A DNA stretch of 23,626 nucleotides from a virus, in the IMG/VR virus record IMGVR_UViG_3300034200_001412, positions 1-23,626 of that record; one strand, 5' to 3'. Under the pieces are notes generated by a model. It had not been told where the DNA came from. It did no database searches and saw only the letters and a list, made by a program, of their open reading frames with translations. Numbering within the stretch: the stretch's first letter is position 1; each line of letters begins with the position of its first letter. A program made the translations under genes and the position numbers. Positions 1 to 7,994 of the stretch are shown here, piece after piece.

Positions 1-1
1 T

Positions 2-214
2 CCAGGAATGACTACAATTGTTGATCTTAAGAAAAATCCAACAAGTTTAACTAAAGATCCAGCAACAGGTAAATTAAAATTAATGGGACCACAAGCTACA
101 GGGGCTCAAAGTGCAACTGCTACAGCACAGCCAACTATCAAAGCAGGAGATGCTGTTGAAATAGGTAAAGTAGAATCACTCCAAGACATACGCAGATTGT
201 CTGGTTTCAAATAA
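2..214 (+). CDS. Hypothetical protein, 5' end outside the window
   Basis: The reading frame is open to the left edge; the first ATG is at 8, but it has no spaced ribosome-binding site and two upstream codons (Pro-Gly) are in frame, so the true start probably lies outside the window. The visible 68-70 residues are polar and rich in Thr, Ala and Lys, with no membrane segment. The last residues, IRRLSGFK, match the end of the next protein (IKKLSGLK), so the two may share a targeting or assembly tail. It sits 10 nt upstream of that gene. I do not recognise the family; a small virion or prohead-associated protein is a guess from position. Confidence 0.6.
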   Translation, partial: PGMTTIVDLKKNPTSLTKDPATGKLKLMGPQATGAQSATATAQPTIKAGDAVEIGKVESLQDIRRLSGFK

Positions 215-224
215 GGAAAAAATT

Positions 225-1229
225 ATGAAAATTAATGATATTGTATTGAAAGAAGGACCTATGAATGCTCAACAGTTAAAAGCAGCTCAAGATGCAGCAG
301 CTGGTAGACCACAGGCACCGACAGCTGCACCAAGTGCTGCACCAGCAGCTGGAACCGGACTGGCAGGTAATAACAAAAATCCGACATACGATCCTAATAA
401 TCCGCAGAAAAAATCACAGACTAAAAAAGTAAAGACTAACAAAGTACAGCCTAAAAAACCAGTAGATGCAATGGCCGGTGCAGATGCAGGAGATCAGCAA
501 ACTAGTAATTATACCGGACAAGTACAAACTTCTACTCCAGCGCCCACAGGTCAAGCGGCACCTAGTGCTGAATTAGACAGACTAAAACAATTAGCTATAG
601 GCGGTGAACAACCAGCTCCAGCACCAGAAGCACCTTACGGTGGAGCAGCAGCCAATGCTATGGCAGCGAAGTCTGCACCTACTCCTCCTCCACAAGCTAA
701 TGCATTAGGAATTCAAGCACAATCTGGAGCAGCATTTGGACAATCTGCACCACAAGCAGATAACCCTAATCCACCTGCGGCCGCACCAGCTCCTGCACCA
801 GCTCCTGCACCAGAACCTGCTCAAGCTGCACAACCTGCACCAATACAGACAGCTCAAGATTTCGCAGGTACGCCTGCAACTAATCCAGATACAGGATTAA
901 GTACTGCTCCGAAGCCAGTCACAACTGGAACAGGAGCTAAAACTAATATAACTACTGGATCGGATGATGAAATGGCTTGGAGATCAAAACAAACTGGTAT
1001 AGTTGATGTTACTAAATATCCTGGCGCAGGTAATTGGGATCCTAAAACTGGAAGAACAAAACAAGATCCTAACAAACCTGGATTCTTTGATAGACTATTC
1101 GGAAAGAAGCAGGCACCAGCTGTTGCATCAGGACCACAAGGTCAAACAGCTCAACCAATGGTACCATCAAATTTTGCTGAATCAAACAGTGAAATAGATC
1201 GTATTAAAAAACTATCTGGATTAAAATGA
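225..1229 (+). CDS. Pro/Ala-rich disordered protein with C-terminal RIKKLSGLK motif
   Basis: The 334-residue product is dominated by low-complexity Ala/Pro/Gln sequence (about residues 25-60 and 130-235, including an Ala-Pro repeat near 185-205), so most of it should be disordered. The N-terminus, MKINDIVLKEGPM, looks ordered and resembles the start of many small marine T4-like phage proteins. A motif LDRLKQLA sits near residue 120, and a related IDRIKKLSGLK forms the extreme C-terminus. The start has an upstream AAGGA. The stop overlaps the next start as ATGA. The function is not recognised; a scaffold, linker or capsid-associated role is inference from composition and neighbours. Confidence 0.75.
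   Translation: MKINDIVLKEGPMNAQQLKAAQDAAAGRPQAPTAAPSAAPAAGTGLAGNNKNPTYDPNNPQKKSQTKKVKTNKVQPKKPVDAMAGADAGDQQTSNYTGQVQTSTPAPTGQAAPSAELDRLKQLAIGGEQPAPAPEAPYGGAAANAMAAKSAPTPPPQANALGIQAQSGAAFGQSAPQADNPNPPAAAPAPAPAPAPEPAQAAQPAPIQTAQDFAGTPATNPDTGLSTAPKPVTTGTGAKTNITTGSDDEMAWRSKQTGIVDVTKYPGAGNWDPKTGRTKQDPNKPGFFDRLFGKKQAPAVASGPQGQTAQPMVPSNFAESNSEIDRIKKLSGLK
783..818 (+). repeat. Tandem 12-nt repeat encoding Ala-Pro-Ala-Pro
   Basis: The unit GCACCAGCTCCT occurs twice exactly and a third time as GCACCAGAACCT. It keeps the reading frame and encodes the APAP stretch of the disordered linker, so its copy number could vary without frameshifting the gene. Confidence 0.8.
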
Positions 1230-1426
1230 AATTAAATGAACTAGTTAAAACATTTGAAATTTACACTTCAAATGATGAAAAGGCAATGTTAAAAAAACTG
1301 AATTATCCTAGAGCATTAAGCAGTTTTAGCGAAAGGGAGCAATTCACAATTGAGGGTATGATACGTAAAAGTTTGGTAATTAAGATAGGAGACAAAGATC
1401 CTAAAGTAATAGCCAATGAATTTTAA
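1226..1426 (+). CDS. Small conserved T4-like phage protein (66 aa)
   Basis: The protein is short and soluble. From memory, its core (FEIYTSNDEKAMLKKL, then a SFSEREQF block and a basic IRKSLV block) matches a small family common in marine T4-like phages, with no known function. The start codon overlaps the upstream stop (ATGA), and the gene overlaps the following start by 11 nt, so it is probably translated by coupling. Nothing suggests a membrane segment or catalytic motif. A structural or assembly role is possible from its neighbours, but I cannot name it. Confidence 0.75.
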   Translation: MKLNELVKTFEIYTSNDEKAMLKKLNYPRALSSFSEREQFTIEGMIRKSLVIKIGDKDPKVIANEF

Positions 1427-1850
1427 AAAACAAGCAGAGAAACTGGAAAAAATATTAGAAGAGGAATTTAATAAAAAAGTTCCTCTACTAGTTGTTAATA
1501 AAAACTGTTTATTATATAAACATTATAAAATTAAAAAGAACGTATTAGAAAACTGGGATTTACAAGATCAGAGCGGTCGTATAATAGAAACTTTTAAATT
1601 AAAAGTGAATGCTGCTCTAGCAGCAAAATTTTATGATAGAAATCAGATAGAAAAGTTTAACGAAGTAAAAAACTTAGATACGAAATATTGGACTAATATA
1701 ATTGATTCTTTAATTTTTAGAGAAAAATGCAATAAAACTAAGGACATGATAAAGAAAGATATATATATTTCTAGATGGGATATTACAAAAACTAGAGCAG
1801 AACAATATAAACTAGAAATTTCAAAGCTCTTTAGTTATAATTTCGGATAA
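1416..1850 (+). CDS. Conserved hypothetical phage protein (144 aa)
   Basis: The 144-residue protein is basic and Lys/Asn-rich. It starts with a charged helix (about residues 2-20). Its central segment, with an ALAAKFYDRN stretch followed by FNEVKNLDTKYW, resembles from memory a conserved unknown family of cyanophages and pelagiphages. The C-terminus has a predicted amphipathic helix with several Arg/Lys residues (about 120-140). No enzyme motif is visible. It overlaps the previous gene by 11 nt and ends inside the late-promoter-like element preceding the next gene. Confidence 0.75.
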   Translation: MNFKKQAEKLEKILEEEFNKKVPLLVVNKNCLLYKHYKIKKNVLENWDLQDQSGRIIETFKLKVNAALAAKFYDRNQIEKFNEVKNLDTKYWTNIIDSLIFREKCNKTKDMIKKDIYISRWDITKTRAEQYKLEISKLFSYNFG

Positions 1851-1853
1851 ATA
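1846..1853 (+). promoter_or_regulatory. T4-like late promoter element GATAAATA
   Basis: The octamer GATAAATA, within CGGATAAATA, lies 28 nt before the next start codon. T4 late promoters are TATAAATA without a -35 box. The same decamer recurs at 3852-3861, also just before a gene. Confidence 0.6.
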
Positions 1854-1881
1854 ATTTTAACAAACCTTATAGGACATAGCA

Positions 1882-2787
1882 ATGCAAGTAAAAGACCTTT
1901 CACATCCAAAAACCAGTAAGACATTGAATGAAAGCATGGCCAAGAAGTTTGGCTATAAGCTTAATTTGGACAGTTTTACTTACGAACAACTAGCAGTGGT
2001 CAGAGACCGTCTAGTTGATAAAATTGCTACATTTGAATCTAGTCAAAATTATGACGCTGTTTACGAGAATAACGAATATCGTAAAGATCGTGCATTCTTA
2101 GATGTTATTGTTCAAGCATTAACAGAGCGTTCATTAAGTCCAGACGAAGAATCTAAGCGTGAGAAATACGTGAAAGGTATGAAGAAAGTTAAAGGCGACT
2201 TTTCAAAGAAATATGGCAAACGAGGCGACGAAGTCATGTATGCTACGGCTACTAAAATGGCTAAAAAAGAAAGCGTAGGCGAAGCAATGGATGTGTTACG
2301 TCAGGCTCTAAGTGAAACAGTATTAAACGAAGGCGAAGAAGAAAAAGCAGCATTGATTATGAAAGCACGTGACATGGTGGACAAAATCACTGGATGGTTA
2401 GAAGACACTGCAAGCCTGAAATCAGAATCTATGCTAGAGTTAGTGGACTCTATAAGAGACGAACTAGGATCTGAAATTAGTAATCAATTTGAACAAAAAG
2501 TTAAGCCAGCATTAGACGATTTATACAGCAATTTAGAAACAAATAGAACTGCTCTAGCACAAGCTGTAGCCGTTATTACAGGTGAAGAAGCACCTGGTAT
2601 GGCTGCACCCGAAATGCCAGCTCCTGAAGGAGAAACTGGTTTAGAAGGTGAGTTAGCAGCCACAGGCGATGAATTTGCAGCCAGTGCTCCAGCAGCAGGC
2701 GGAGAAGCAGCAGCAGGCCGAGAGCGTAGAGAAAGTATAGAATACAGCAGAAAATTAGGCCAAATTTTAAATTCAAAAAAAAAGTAA
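1882..2787 (+). CDS. Putative prohead/structural protein with Lys-rich central domain
   Basis: The 301-residue protein has three parts. An N-terminal region (1-90) is helical and charged. A Lys-rich block (about 92-130) contains YVKGMKKVKGDF and VMYATATKMAKKE, a motif I recall from many cyanophage structural or scaffold-like proteins. A helical region (about 150-230) is followed by an Ala/Pro/Glu-rich disordered tail and a short basic end. No catalytic motif is visible. A GATAAATA late promoter precedes it, which fits expression with virion genes. Its stop overlaps the next start by one base. Prohead core or scaffold is inference. Confidence 0.7.
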   Translation: MQVKDLSHPKTSKTLNESMAKKFGYKLNLDSFTYEQLAVVRDRLVDKIATFESSQNYDAVYENNEYRKDRAFLDVIVQALTERSLSPDEESKREKYVKGMKKVKGDFSKKYGKRGDEVMYATATKMAKKESVGEAMDVLRQALSETVLNEGEEEKAALIMKARDMVDKITGWLEDTASLKSESMLELVDSIRDELGSEISNQFEQKVKPALDDLYSNLETNRTALAQAVAVITGEEAPGMAAPEMPAPEGETGLEGELAATGDEFAASAPAAGGEAAAGRERRESIEYSRKLGQILNSKKK

Positions 2788-3107
2788 TGGAGAGCGCGGA
2801 CCTAGTTCGCGTTCTTTCTAGTCTTCAACATAGAGCTAATTCAAAAAAAGCCACATCTAAATTTAGTTGGGATGCTATCAGCAAGATTTATCAAAATGTA
2901 ACAGGTCAGGATTTAGACTATGATACATTTAAAATGATTTTTGATAAAGATCCTAACGTAAAAAATTTAGTTCAAAACTTTAGCAGCTACGGTATTACTA
3001 TTAAAACTAAAGAAAAAGAACCACCTACAGAATTAGGTCAAAAACCTCAAACAAACAATGCAGATGCAGTAAGAGCTGCTAATAATGTTCTCCAACAACC
3101 AGGTTGA
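2787..3107 (+). CDS. Hypothetical protein (106 aa)
   Basis: The start codon uses the last base of the preceding stop (TAATG), so translation is coupled to the 301-aa protein. Residues 1-80 look like a compact helical domain with a FSWDAISKIYQNVTG helix and a YDTFKMIFDKD helix; the last 25 residues are polar and probably flexible. No family is recognised. Its 3' end overlaps the -35 box of the promoter at 3104-3132, so a new transcription unit begins at its stop codon. Confidence 0.7.
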   Translation: MESADLVRVLSSLQHRANSKKATSKFSWDAISKIYQNVTGQDLDYDTFKMIFDKDPNVKNLVQNFSSYGITIKTKEKEPPTELGQKPQTNNADAVRAANNVLQQPG

Positions 3108-3132
3108 CAGTATTCATTAGTAACTATATAAT
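3104..3132 (+). promoter_or_regulatory. Consensus sigma70-type promoter before the nuclease gene
   Basis: TTGACA (3104-3109) and TATAAT (3127-3132) are separated by exactly 17 nt, a perfect match to the bacterial housekeeping consensus. The -10 box lies in the loop of an inverted repeat, TAGTAAC (3118-3124) and GTTACTA (3133-3139). The expected start of transcription is near 3139. Confidence 0.85.
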
Positions 3133-3138
3133 GTTACT

Positions 3139-3858
3139 ATTACTTTATTACAATCAAAATTTATCTACTCAAAACTACAAAGAGACGAATCGTCAGGGAA
3201 AAGACTTTATGCTTGCCCTGACGGTTCGAAAGTTCCTAGCGTAACAACAATCCTGGACAAAACCAAGCCTGCAGAAGCACGAGAAGCACTGGCAAATTGG
3301 AAAAAGGCAGTAGGTGAAAAACGTGCTCAAGAAATTACTACTGAAGCTGCTGGTCGCGGAACACGTATGCACAAGTTCCTCGAAGACTATATTAAAGGAG
3401 ATACATTAAAAGAATCTGTGTCTAATCCTTATGCTCAACAAAGTTTGTTAATGGCCAAACACGTGATTAAAGAAGGATTTCCTTTAGTTCATGAAGTTTG
3501 GGGCAGCGAGGTTCCGTTATACTTTCCAGGATTATATGCAGGTACCACAGATTGCGTAGGACTACATGACGGCGATGAAGCAATACTGGATTTTAAACAA
3601 ACTAACAAACCTAAAAAATTAGAATGGATCGATGATTATTTCTTGCAACTTACTGCCTATGCTCTTGCACATAACGAAGTACATGGAACAAACATACGTA
3701 AAGGAGTGATCATGATGTGTGTACGCCCACCAGAAATAGACCCTGGTGTCTGGGGCGAACCGCAATATCAGCAATTTGTGTTAGAATCTAGAGATTTTGA
3801 CATGTGGACAGAACGCTGGTGTGATCGTGTAGAACAATACTACAAACTATACGGATAA
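3139..3858 (+). CDS. PD-(D/E)XK (RecB/Cas4-like) exonuclease, start codon uncertain
   Basis: The gene resembles the exonuclease common in marine T4-like phages. Conserved features include SVTTILDKTKP, the RGTRMH helix, an AGTTDCVG strand carrying the first acidic ligand, ILDFKQTNK (D-x-K, the core of the PD-(D/E)XK site) and a QLTAYALAHNEVHG helix. Homology-like sequence continues some 75 residues upstream of the first in-frame ATG (3367), back to about LLQSKFIYSKLQR. There is no ATG, GTG or TTG between the in-frame stop at 3121 and 3367. An ATT at 3139 coincides with the predicted transcription start. An ATG at 3131 is in another frame. I therefore place the start at 3139 with low certainty; the function call is firmer. 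Role: probably DNA processing or recombination. Confidence 0.75.
   Translation: MTLLQSKFIYSKLQRDESSGKRLYACPDGSKVPSVTTILDKTKPAEAREALANWKKAVGEKRAQEITTEAAGRGTRMHKFLEDYIKGDTLKESVSNPYAQQSLLMAKHVIKEGFPLVHEVWGSEVPLYFPGLYAGTTDCVGLHDGDEAILDFKQTNKPKKLEWIDDYFLQLTAYALAHNEVHGTNIRKGVIMMCVRPPEIDPGVWGEPQYQQFVLESRDFDMWTERWCDRVEQYYKLYG
3186..3228 (+). other. Long hairpin inside the nuclease coding sequence
   Basis: Arms CGAATCGTCAGGG (3186-3198) and CCCTGACGGTTCG (3216-3228) pair over 13 positions with one G-U pair, around a 17-nt loop. It lies about 50 nt after the putative start. The protein reads normally through it, so it is not an insertion. It could affect translation of this gene. Confidence 0.6.
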
Positions 3859-3861
3859 ATA
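3854..3861 (+). promoter_or_regulatory. T4-like late promoter element GATAAATA
   Basis: GATAAATA in the context CGGATAAATA, identical to the element at 1844-1853, lies 21 nt before the tail fibre start and overlaps the nuclease stop. Late transcription fits a virion gene. Confidence 0.65.
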
Positions 3862-3882
3862 TCAAATAGCGAGGATATTTAC

Positions 3883-5499
3883 ATGGCCGTAGTTCAAATT
3901 AGCCGCATACAACTTAGACGCGGTAAAGAAAGTGAAACAGGAATTCCACAATTAGCCAGCGGAGAACTTGCATGGGCTATTGACACTCAGAAATTATACA
4001 TTGGTAATGGTGCAGTTAGTGAAGGCGCACCTACTGTTGGTAATACACGAATTATTACTGATGCAGACAACTTGTTAGATATAGCCACTAGCTATACATA
4101 TAAAGTTGATGATCCTAATATTTTAACATCTGACGATGTAAATTACCCAATCACTCGAACATTACAAGAACGATTAGATGAACGTGTAACTGCTGCTTCC
4201 TATGGTATCTATCCTGGATTAGAAGATCAAACAGTAAACATTCAACGTGCTATTGATAATCTGTATCTTAATAAATCTACAATGTTTAATCCAGAGACCA
4301 GAGTAACTTTAGAATTTGCGGCTGGAACGTACTATATCAGTGATACAATTTTTCTACCTAGCCATGTTAGATTAGTAGGTGCAGGTATAAAGAAAACTAT
4401 TTTTCAATTCACATCAGTAAGTAAAACAGTTTTTAGATTTATTGAAGATCAATCTACAACAACTAATAGAAGAGCGATCACATATCCTGTAGGAATTAAT
4501 CCTGGAACACCTGTATTCAATGATCAGCCAAAATTTATTTTACTTAAGGATTTTACTTTAGATGTAGGCGACAATACTAATCAAGCACTACAATTAAATG
4601 CAGTTAGAGACAGTGTATTTGAAGATTTAGAAATAAAAGGAACATTCGATGATAGTACGTTGTCAGGTACTGATAACAGTATCGCTATAGGATTATATGC
4701 ATTAAGTTCCATAGTAACTTGTCAAAGAAACGAATTTAATCGTATCGACATTGAAGGATTTAAACGAGCAGTATTCAGTAAAACAGATATTAAAAATAAT
4801 GTTTTCAATAATTGTAATATTTCAGAATGCGGTGTAGGGTTTAGTTTTGGAGATAACACTGGAGGCAGTCCTTTAGTAGGCGAACAGTATGGTCCAAGAT
4901 TTAATCATATTTTAGATTGTGCGTTCGAAGATATCGACGAACACGGAATTTATATTGAAACTGGATACGGTAATAGATCAAGAGGCAATACTTTTATCAA
5001 TGTAGGCAATGACAGAGGCGGAAACAGTAATAATCAAACTAGTAATATAGCATTTATAGCACAAGGCAATTCTAGTCTTCAAGAAAATTTTGATAGACAA
5101 TACGCATTAACCGGAAATCAAGTAGATACATACTTGCCTGAGGTTTCTGGAATCGCATTGTACTCAAATAGTCAACCAAGATCAATTATTTTAGAAACTA
5201 ATTTTACCGAAACTTTTGCCTTTAGATTACCAATATCTCAAACTATGGGATATGAAATAAATTATGTAACAAAATGCACAAGCCCAGTAGAAACAAGACG
5301 AGGTAAAATTACAGTTGCGGTAAACTACTCAAGTGGCGGTGTACAACTATCGGACGATTTTGATTATACCGGATCTGGAGATTTTTATAACATAAGTTTT
5401 AGTGCAACTAAATCCGGTAATGATGTTATTATCAAATATGTTAATGTAAATGTCAGTAACCAAACTACATTTATCTACACATATCAAGCACTTAGTTAA
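3883..5499 (+). CDS. Tail fibre/spike-like protein with beta-helix
   Basis: The 538-residue protein opens with a domain typical of phage receptor-binding or baseplate-attached fibres: QISRIQLRRGKE, QLASGELAWAIDT, then KLYIGNG (about residues 5-45), resembling the N-terminal fold of phage tropism determinants. From about residue 105 it changes to a pectate-lyase-like right-handed beta-helix: the entry helix VNIQRAIDNLY, LEFAAGTYYISDTI and LPSHVRLVGAG, then many short Asn/Ile/Phe-rich rungs to about 380. The last 120 residues are beta-rich, possibly a trimer tip. I see no convincing catalytic triad, so enzymatic depolymerase activity is not claimed. A late promoter precedes it. Confidence 0.75.
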   Translation: MAVVQISRIQLRRGKESETGIPQLASGELAWAIDTQKLYIGNGAVSEGAPTVGNTRIITDADNLLDIATSYTYKVDDPNILTSDDVNYPITRTLQERLDERVTAASYGIYPGLEDQTVNIQRAIDNLYLNKSTMFNPETRVTLEFAAGTYYISDTIFLPSHVRLVGAGIKKTIFQFTSVSKTVFRFIEDQSTTTNRRAITYPVGINPGTPVFNDQPKFILLKDFTLDVGDNTNQALQLNAVRDSVFEDLEIKGTFDDSTLSGTDNSIAIGLYALSSIVTCQRNEFNRIDIEGFKRAVFSKTDIKNNVFNNCNISECGVGFSFGDNTGGSPLVGEQYGPRFNHILDCAFEDIDEHGIYIETGYGNRSRGNTFINVGNDRGGNSNNQTSNIAFIAQGNSSLQENFDRQYALTGNQVDTYLPEVSGIALYSNSQPRSIILETNFTETFAFRLPISQTMGYEINYVTKCTSPVETRRGKITVAVNYSSGGVQLSDDFDYTGSGDFYNISFSATKSGNDVIIKYVNVNVSNQTTFIYTYQALS

Positions 5500-5510
5500 G
5501 CTCGTATAGC

Positions 5511-5539
5511 TTGACATCCAAAAAAAAGTAGTATATTAT
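5511..5539 (+). promoter_or_regulatory. Sigma70-type promoter of the RNR operon
   Basis: TTGACA (5511-5516), a 17-nt spacer and TATTAT (5534-5539) form a strong housekeeping promoter right after the tail fibre stop. Transcription should start near 5546, leaving a leader of about 112 nt before nrdA. Confidence 0.8.
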
Positions 5540-5545
5540 TAACTA

Positions 5546-5657
5546 TCTGTAAAAGATAAACAATGAGTAGCCTTCAAAACTACTGATATCAAAACAAATA
5601 CCTTAGTGGTAGCTCTTATCACTAAATAGCTTCACAATTATTAAAAAGAATAAATCA
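5546..5657 (+). promoter_or_regulatory. nrdA leader with two hairpins and a late promoter element
   Basis: The leader can form a small hairpin (AGTAG 5566-5570 with CTACT 5580-5584) and a larger one (TTAGTGGT 5603-5610 with ATCACTAA 5618-5625, one G-U pair). A seven-codon reading frame, MSSLQNY, spans 5563-5586 but has no clear ribosome-binding site. ACTAAATA (5621-5628) overlaps the second hairpin and resembles cyanophage late promoters, so nrdA may also be transcribed late. Confidence 0.45.
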
Positions 5658-7994
5658 ATGTCGAACATCACTGTTATAAAAAGAAATGGAAAAAAAGAAT
5701 CTTTAACAATAGAAAAGTGGCAGACACAGATCGCCAAAGTATGCAGTGGAATTGCCGATGTTAGTCAAAGTATGATCGAAATTAAAAGTCAACCACATTT
5801 CTATGATGGTATTACTACTAAAGAAATTGACGAAATTACACTAAGAGCCATAGTTGATTTGATTGATATAGAAAGCAATCCAGATTTAGGACATACCAAT
5901 TATCAATATGTAGCAGGCAAACAGAGACTCAGTATGCTACGCAAAGATGTATATGGTGGATACGAGCCTCCTCACCTTTACGAAATCGTAAAGAAAAATG
6001 TTGCTACAGGATTGTACACAGAAGAATTGTTGTCCTGGTATACAGAAGAAGATTGGAACAAAATGAATGATATGATAGATCATTCAAAAGATGAACAATA
6101 TTCGTATGCTGCTATTGAACAACTGATTGAAAAATATCTAGTCAAGAATCGTAGCACCAAGGAAATATATGAAACTCCTCAAGTTAGATATATGGTGGCA
6201 GCAGCTACAGTCTTTCATAAAGAAGAACCCAATCAAGCACGTATGCGATATATTAAAGAATATTATACAGCGGCCAGTGACGGTCTTTTTACTCTCGCTA
6301 CTCCCGTTCTTGCTGGTCTGGGAACACCAACCAAGCAATTTAGTAGCTGCGTCCTTATACGCAGCGATGATGACCTTGATAGTATCTTCGCTTCTGGAGA
6401 AATGATGGCTAAGTATGCTAGTAAACGTGCAGGAATTGGATTAGAAATTGGTCGACTACGTCCATTAGGCTCTCCGATTCGCGGTGGCGAAATCATGCAC
6501 ACTGGCATGCTGCCTTTTTTAAAAAAATGGTTCGCAGATTTAAGGAGTTGCAGTCAAGGTGGAATACGTAATGCTAGTGCTACTGTTTTTTATCCAATTT
6601 GGCATCATCAGTTTGATGATCTTATCGTGCTTAAGAATAATCAAGGCACAGACGAGACCCGAGTCAGACACATGGACTACGGAGTGGTATTGTCTGCTTT
6701 CTTCTGGCGCAGATTTAAAAATAAAGAATCCATTACTTTCTTTGATCCCAACGAAGTACCAGACCTTTATGAAGCTTTCTACACAAACACGAAACGGTTT
6801 GAAGATTTATACATCAAGTACGAGAAAGTATCTGGTCTGCGCAAGAAAGTTATATCAGCAGAAGAAGTTTTTAAATCTGGAATTTTAAAAGAACGCACAG
6901 ACACGGGTCGTATCTATCTTGTGTTTATAGATAATGTGATGAATCAAGGACCATTTGATCCTGAGTATCATACGATATATCAAAGTAACCTATGTTGTGA
7001 AATATTGTTGCCCACTAAGGCATTTAAAAGATTAGATGACGAAGAAGGACGTATTGCCCTATGCACCCTGGGTTCAATCAACTGGGGTGCCTTTCGTAAC
7101 CCGGAAGATATGCGACGTGCTTGTCGCATCTTACAACGTAGTCTATGTAACATACTGGACTATCAAGATTTCTTATCAATTCAGAGTAAACTGAGCAATG
7201 ACGAAATTCAACCTTTGGGTATTGGTGTTACTAATCTTGCTTATTGGCATGCTAAACGAGGTCTTAAATACGGAGAAACCGATGCATTGGGAGAGGTTAA
7301 AACCTGGATCGAGCATCAAGCTTACTACCTAACTGAAGCTACAGTAGAACTAGCCAAAGAAAGAGGCAAGTGTAAAGACAGCGATAAGACTAGATATGGA
7401 CAAGGTATTTTTCCTTGGGAACTACGAGCAGAAGGTGTAAACGAATTAACTAACTTTGCTCCTGAACTTGATTGGGAACCTCTACGTGCTGAAATGAAAC
7501 AGCATGGTGTTCGTAATGCTACACTAATGGCCATTGCTCCGGTTGAAAGTAGCAGTGTTGTTATAAACAGCACGAACGGTATTGAGATGCCCATGAGCTT
7601 AATCAGTGTTAAGGAAAGTAAAGCAGGTTCGTTTACACAAGTGGTTCCTGAGTATCACAGATTGAAAAACAAATATCAATTAATGTGGGATCAAAGAGAT
7701 TGTGCAGGATATATTAAAACTGCCGCAGTGTTAGCCGCCTATGTTGATCAAAGTATTAGTACAAATACTTTTTATAATCCTGCACATTATCAGGATCGCA
7801 AAGTGCCTACAACATTAATTGCAAAAAATTTAATGCAAGCGCATTATTGGGGGATTAAGACCTTCTATTATAGCTTGATTAATAAAACAGGATCTAAGAG
7901 TCAAGAAGATCTAGGCGAACCAAAGATGAACGGGTTCCATGAAATGGATTTAAGCTTGTTAGATGATGCAGACTGTGAGGCTTGTAAGCTGTGA
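5658..7994 (+). CDS. nrdA: Class Ia ribonucleoside-diphosphate reductase, alpha subunit
   Basis: This is the catalytic subunit that reduces ribonucleoside diphosphates to deoxynucleotides for phage DNA synthesis. It is full length (778 aa; E. coli NrdA is 761). An ATP-cone begins at VIKRNGKKESL (6-16). The active-site set is complete: C231 (in QFSSCVLI), N444/C446/E448 (in SNLCCEIL) and C469 (in ALCTLGSINW), each offset by six or seven from the E. coli residues. The radical-transfer Tyr pair is in IKTFYYS near 736, and the C-terminal shuttle cysteines are in DCEACKL. A superoxide dismutase-like gene, nrdB and a glutaredoxin follow with overlaps, so one operon probably supplies enzyme and reductant. 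Confidence 0.97.
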   Translation: MSNITVIKRNGKKESLTIEKWQTQIAKVCSGIADVSQSMIEIKSQPHFYDGITTKEIDEITLRAIVDLIDIESNPDLGHTNYQYVAGKQRLSMLRKDVYGGYEPPHLYEIVKKNVATGLYTEELLSWYTEEDWNKMNDMIDHSKDEQYSYAAIEQLIEKYLVKNRSTKEIYETPQVRYMVAAATVFHKEEPNQARMRYIKEYYTAASDGLFTLATPVLAGLGTPTKQFSSCVLIRSDDDLDSIFASGEMMAKYASKRAGIGLEIGRLRPLGSPIRGGEIMHTGMLPFLKKWFADLRSCSQGGIRNASATVFYPIWHHQFDDLIVLKNNQGTDETRVRHMDYGVVLSAFFWRRFKNKESITFFDPNEVPDLYEAFYTNTKRFEDLYIKYEKVSGLRKKVISAEEVFKSGILKERTDTGRIYLVFIDNVMNQGPFDPEYHTIYQSNLCCEILLPTKAFKRLDDEEGRIALCTLGSINWGAFRNPEDMRRACRILQRSLCNILDYQDFLSIQSKLSNDEIQPLGIGVTNLAYWHAKRGLKYGETDALGEVKTWIEHQAYYLTEATVELAKERGKCKDSDKTRYGQGIFPWELRAEGVNELTNFAPELDWEPLRAEMKQHGVRNATLMAIAPVESSSVVINSTNGIEMPMSLISVKESKAGSFTQVVPEYHRLKNKYQLMWDQRDCAGYIKTAAVLAAYVDQSISTNTFYNPAHYQDRKVPTTLIAKNLMQAHYWGIKTFYYSLINKTGSKSQEDLGEPKMNGFHEMDLSLLDDADCEACKL

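Noticed and set aside
854-1075. Minus-strand frames, including this one and several within nrdA, dnaK and hsp20
   Set aside because: They are shadows of strongly supported plus-strand genes and have no recognisable protein features or ribosome-binding sites.
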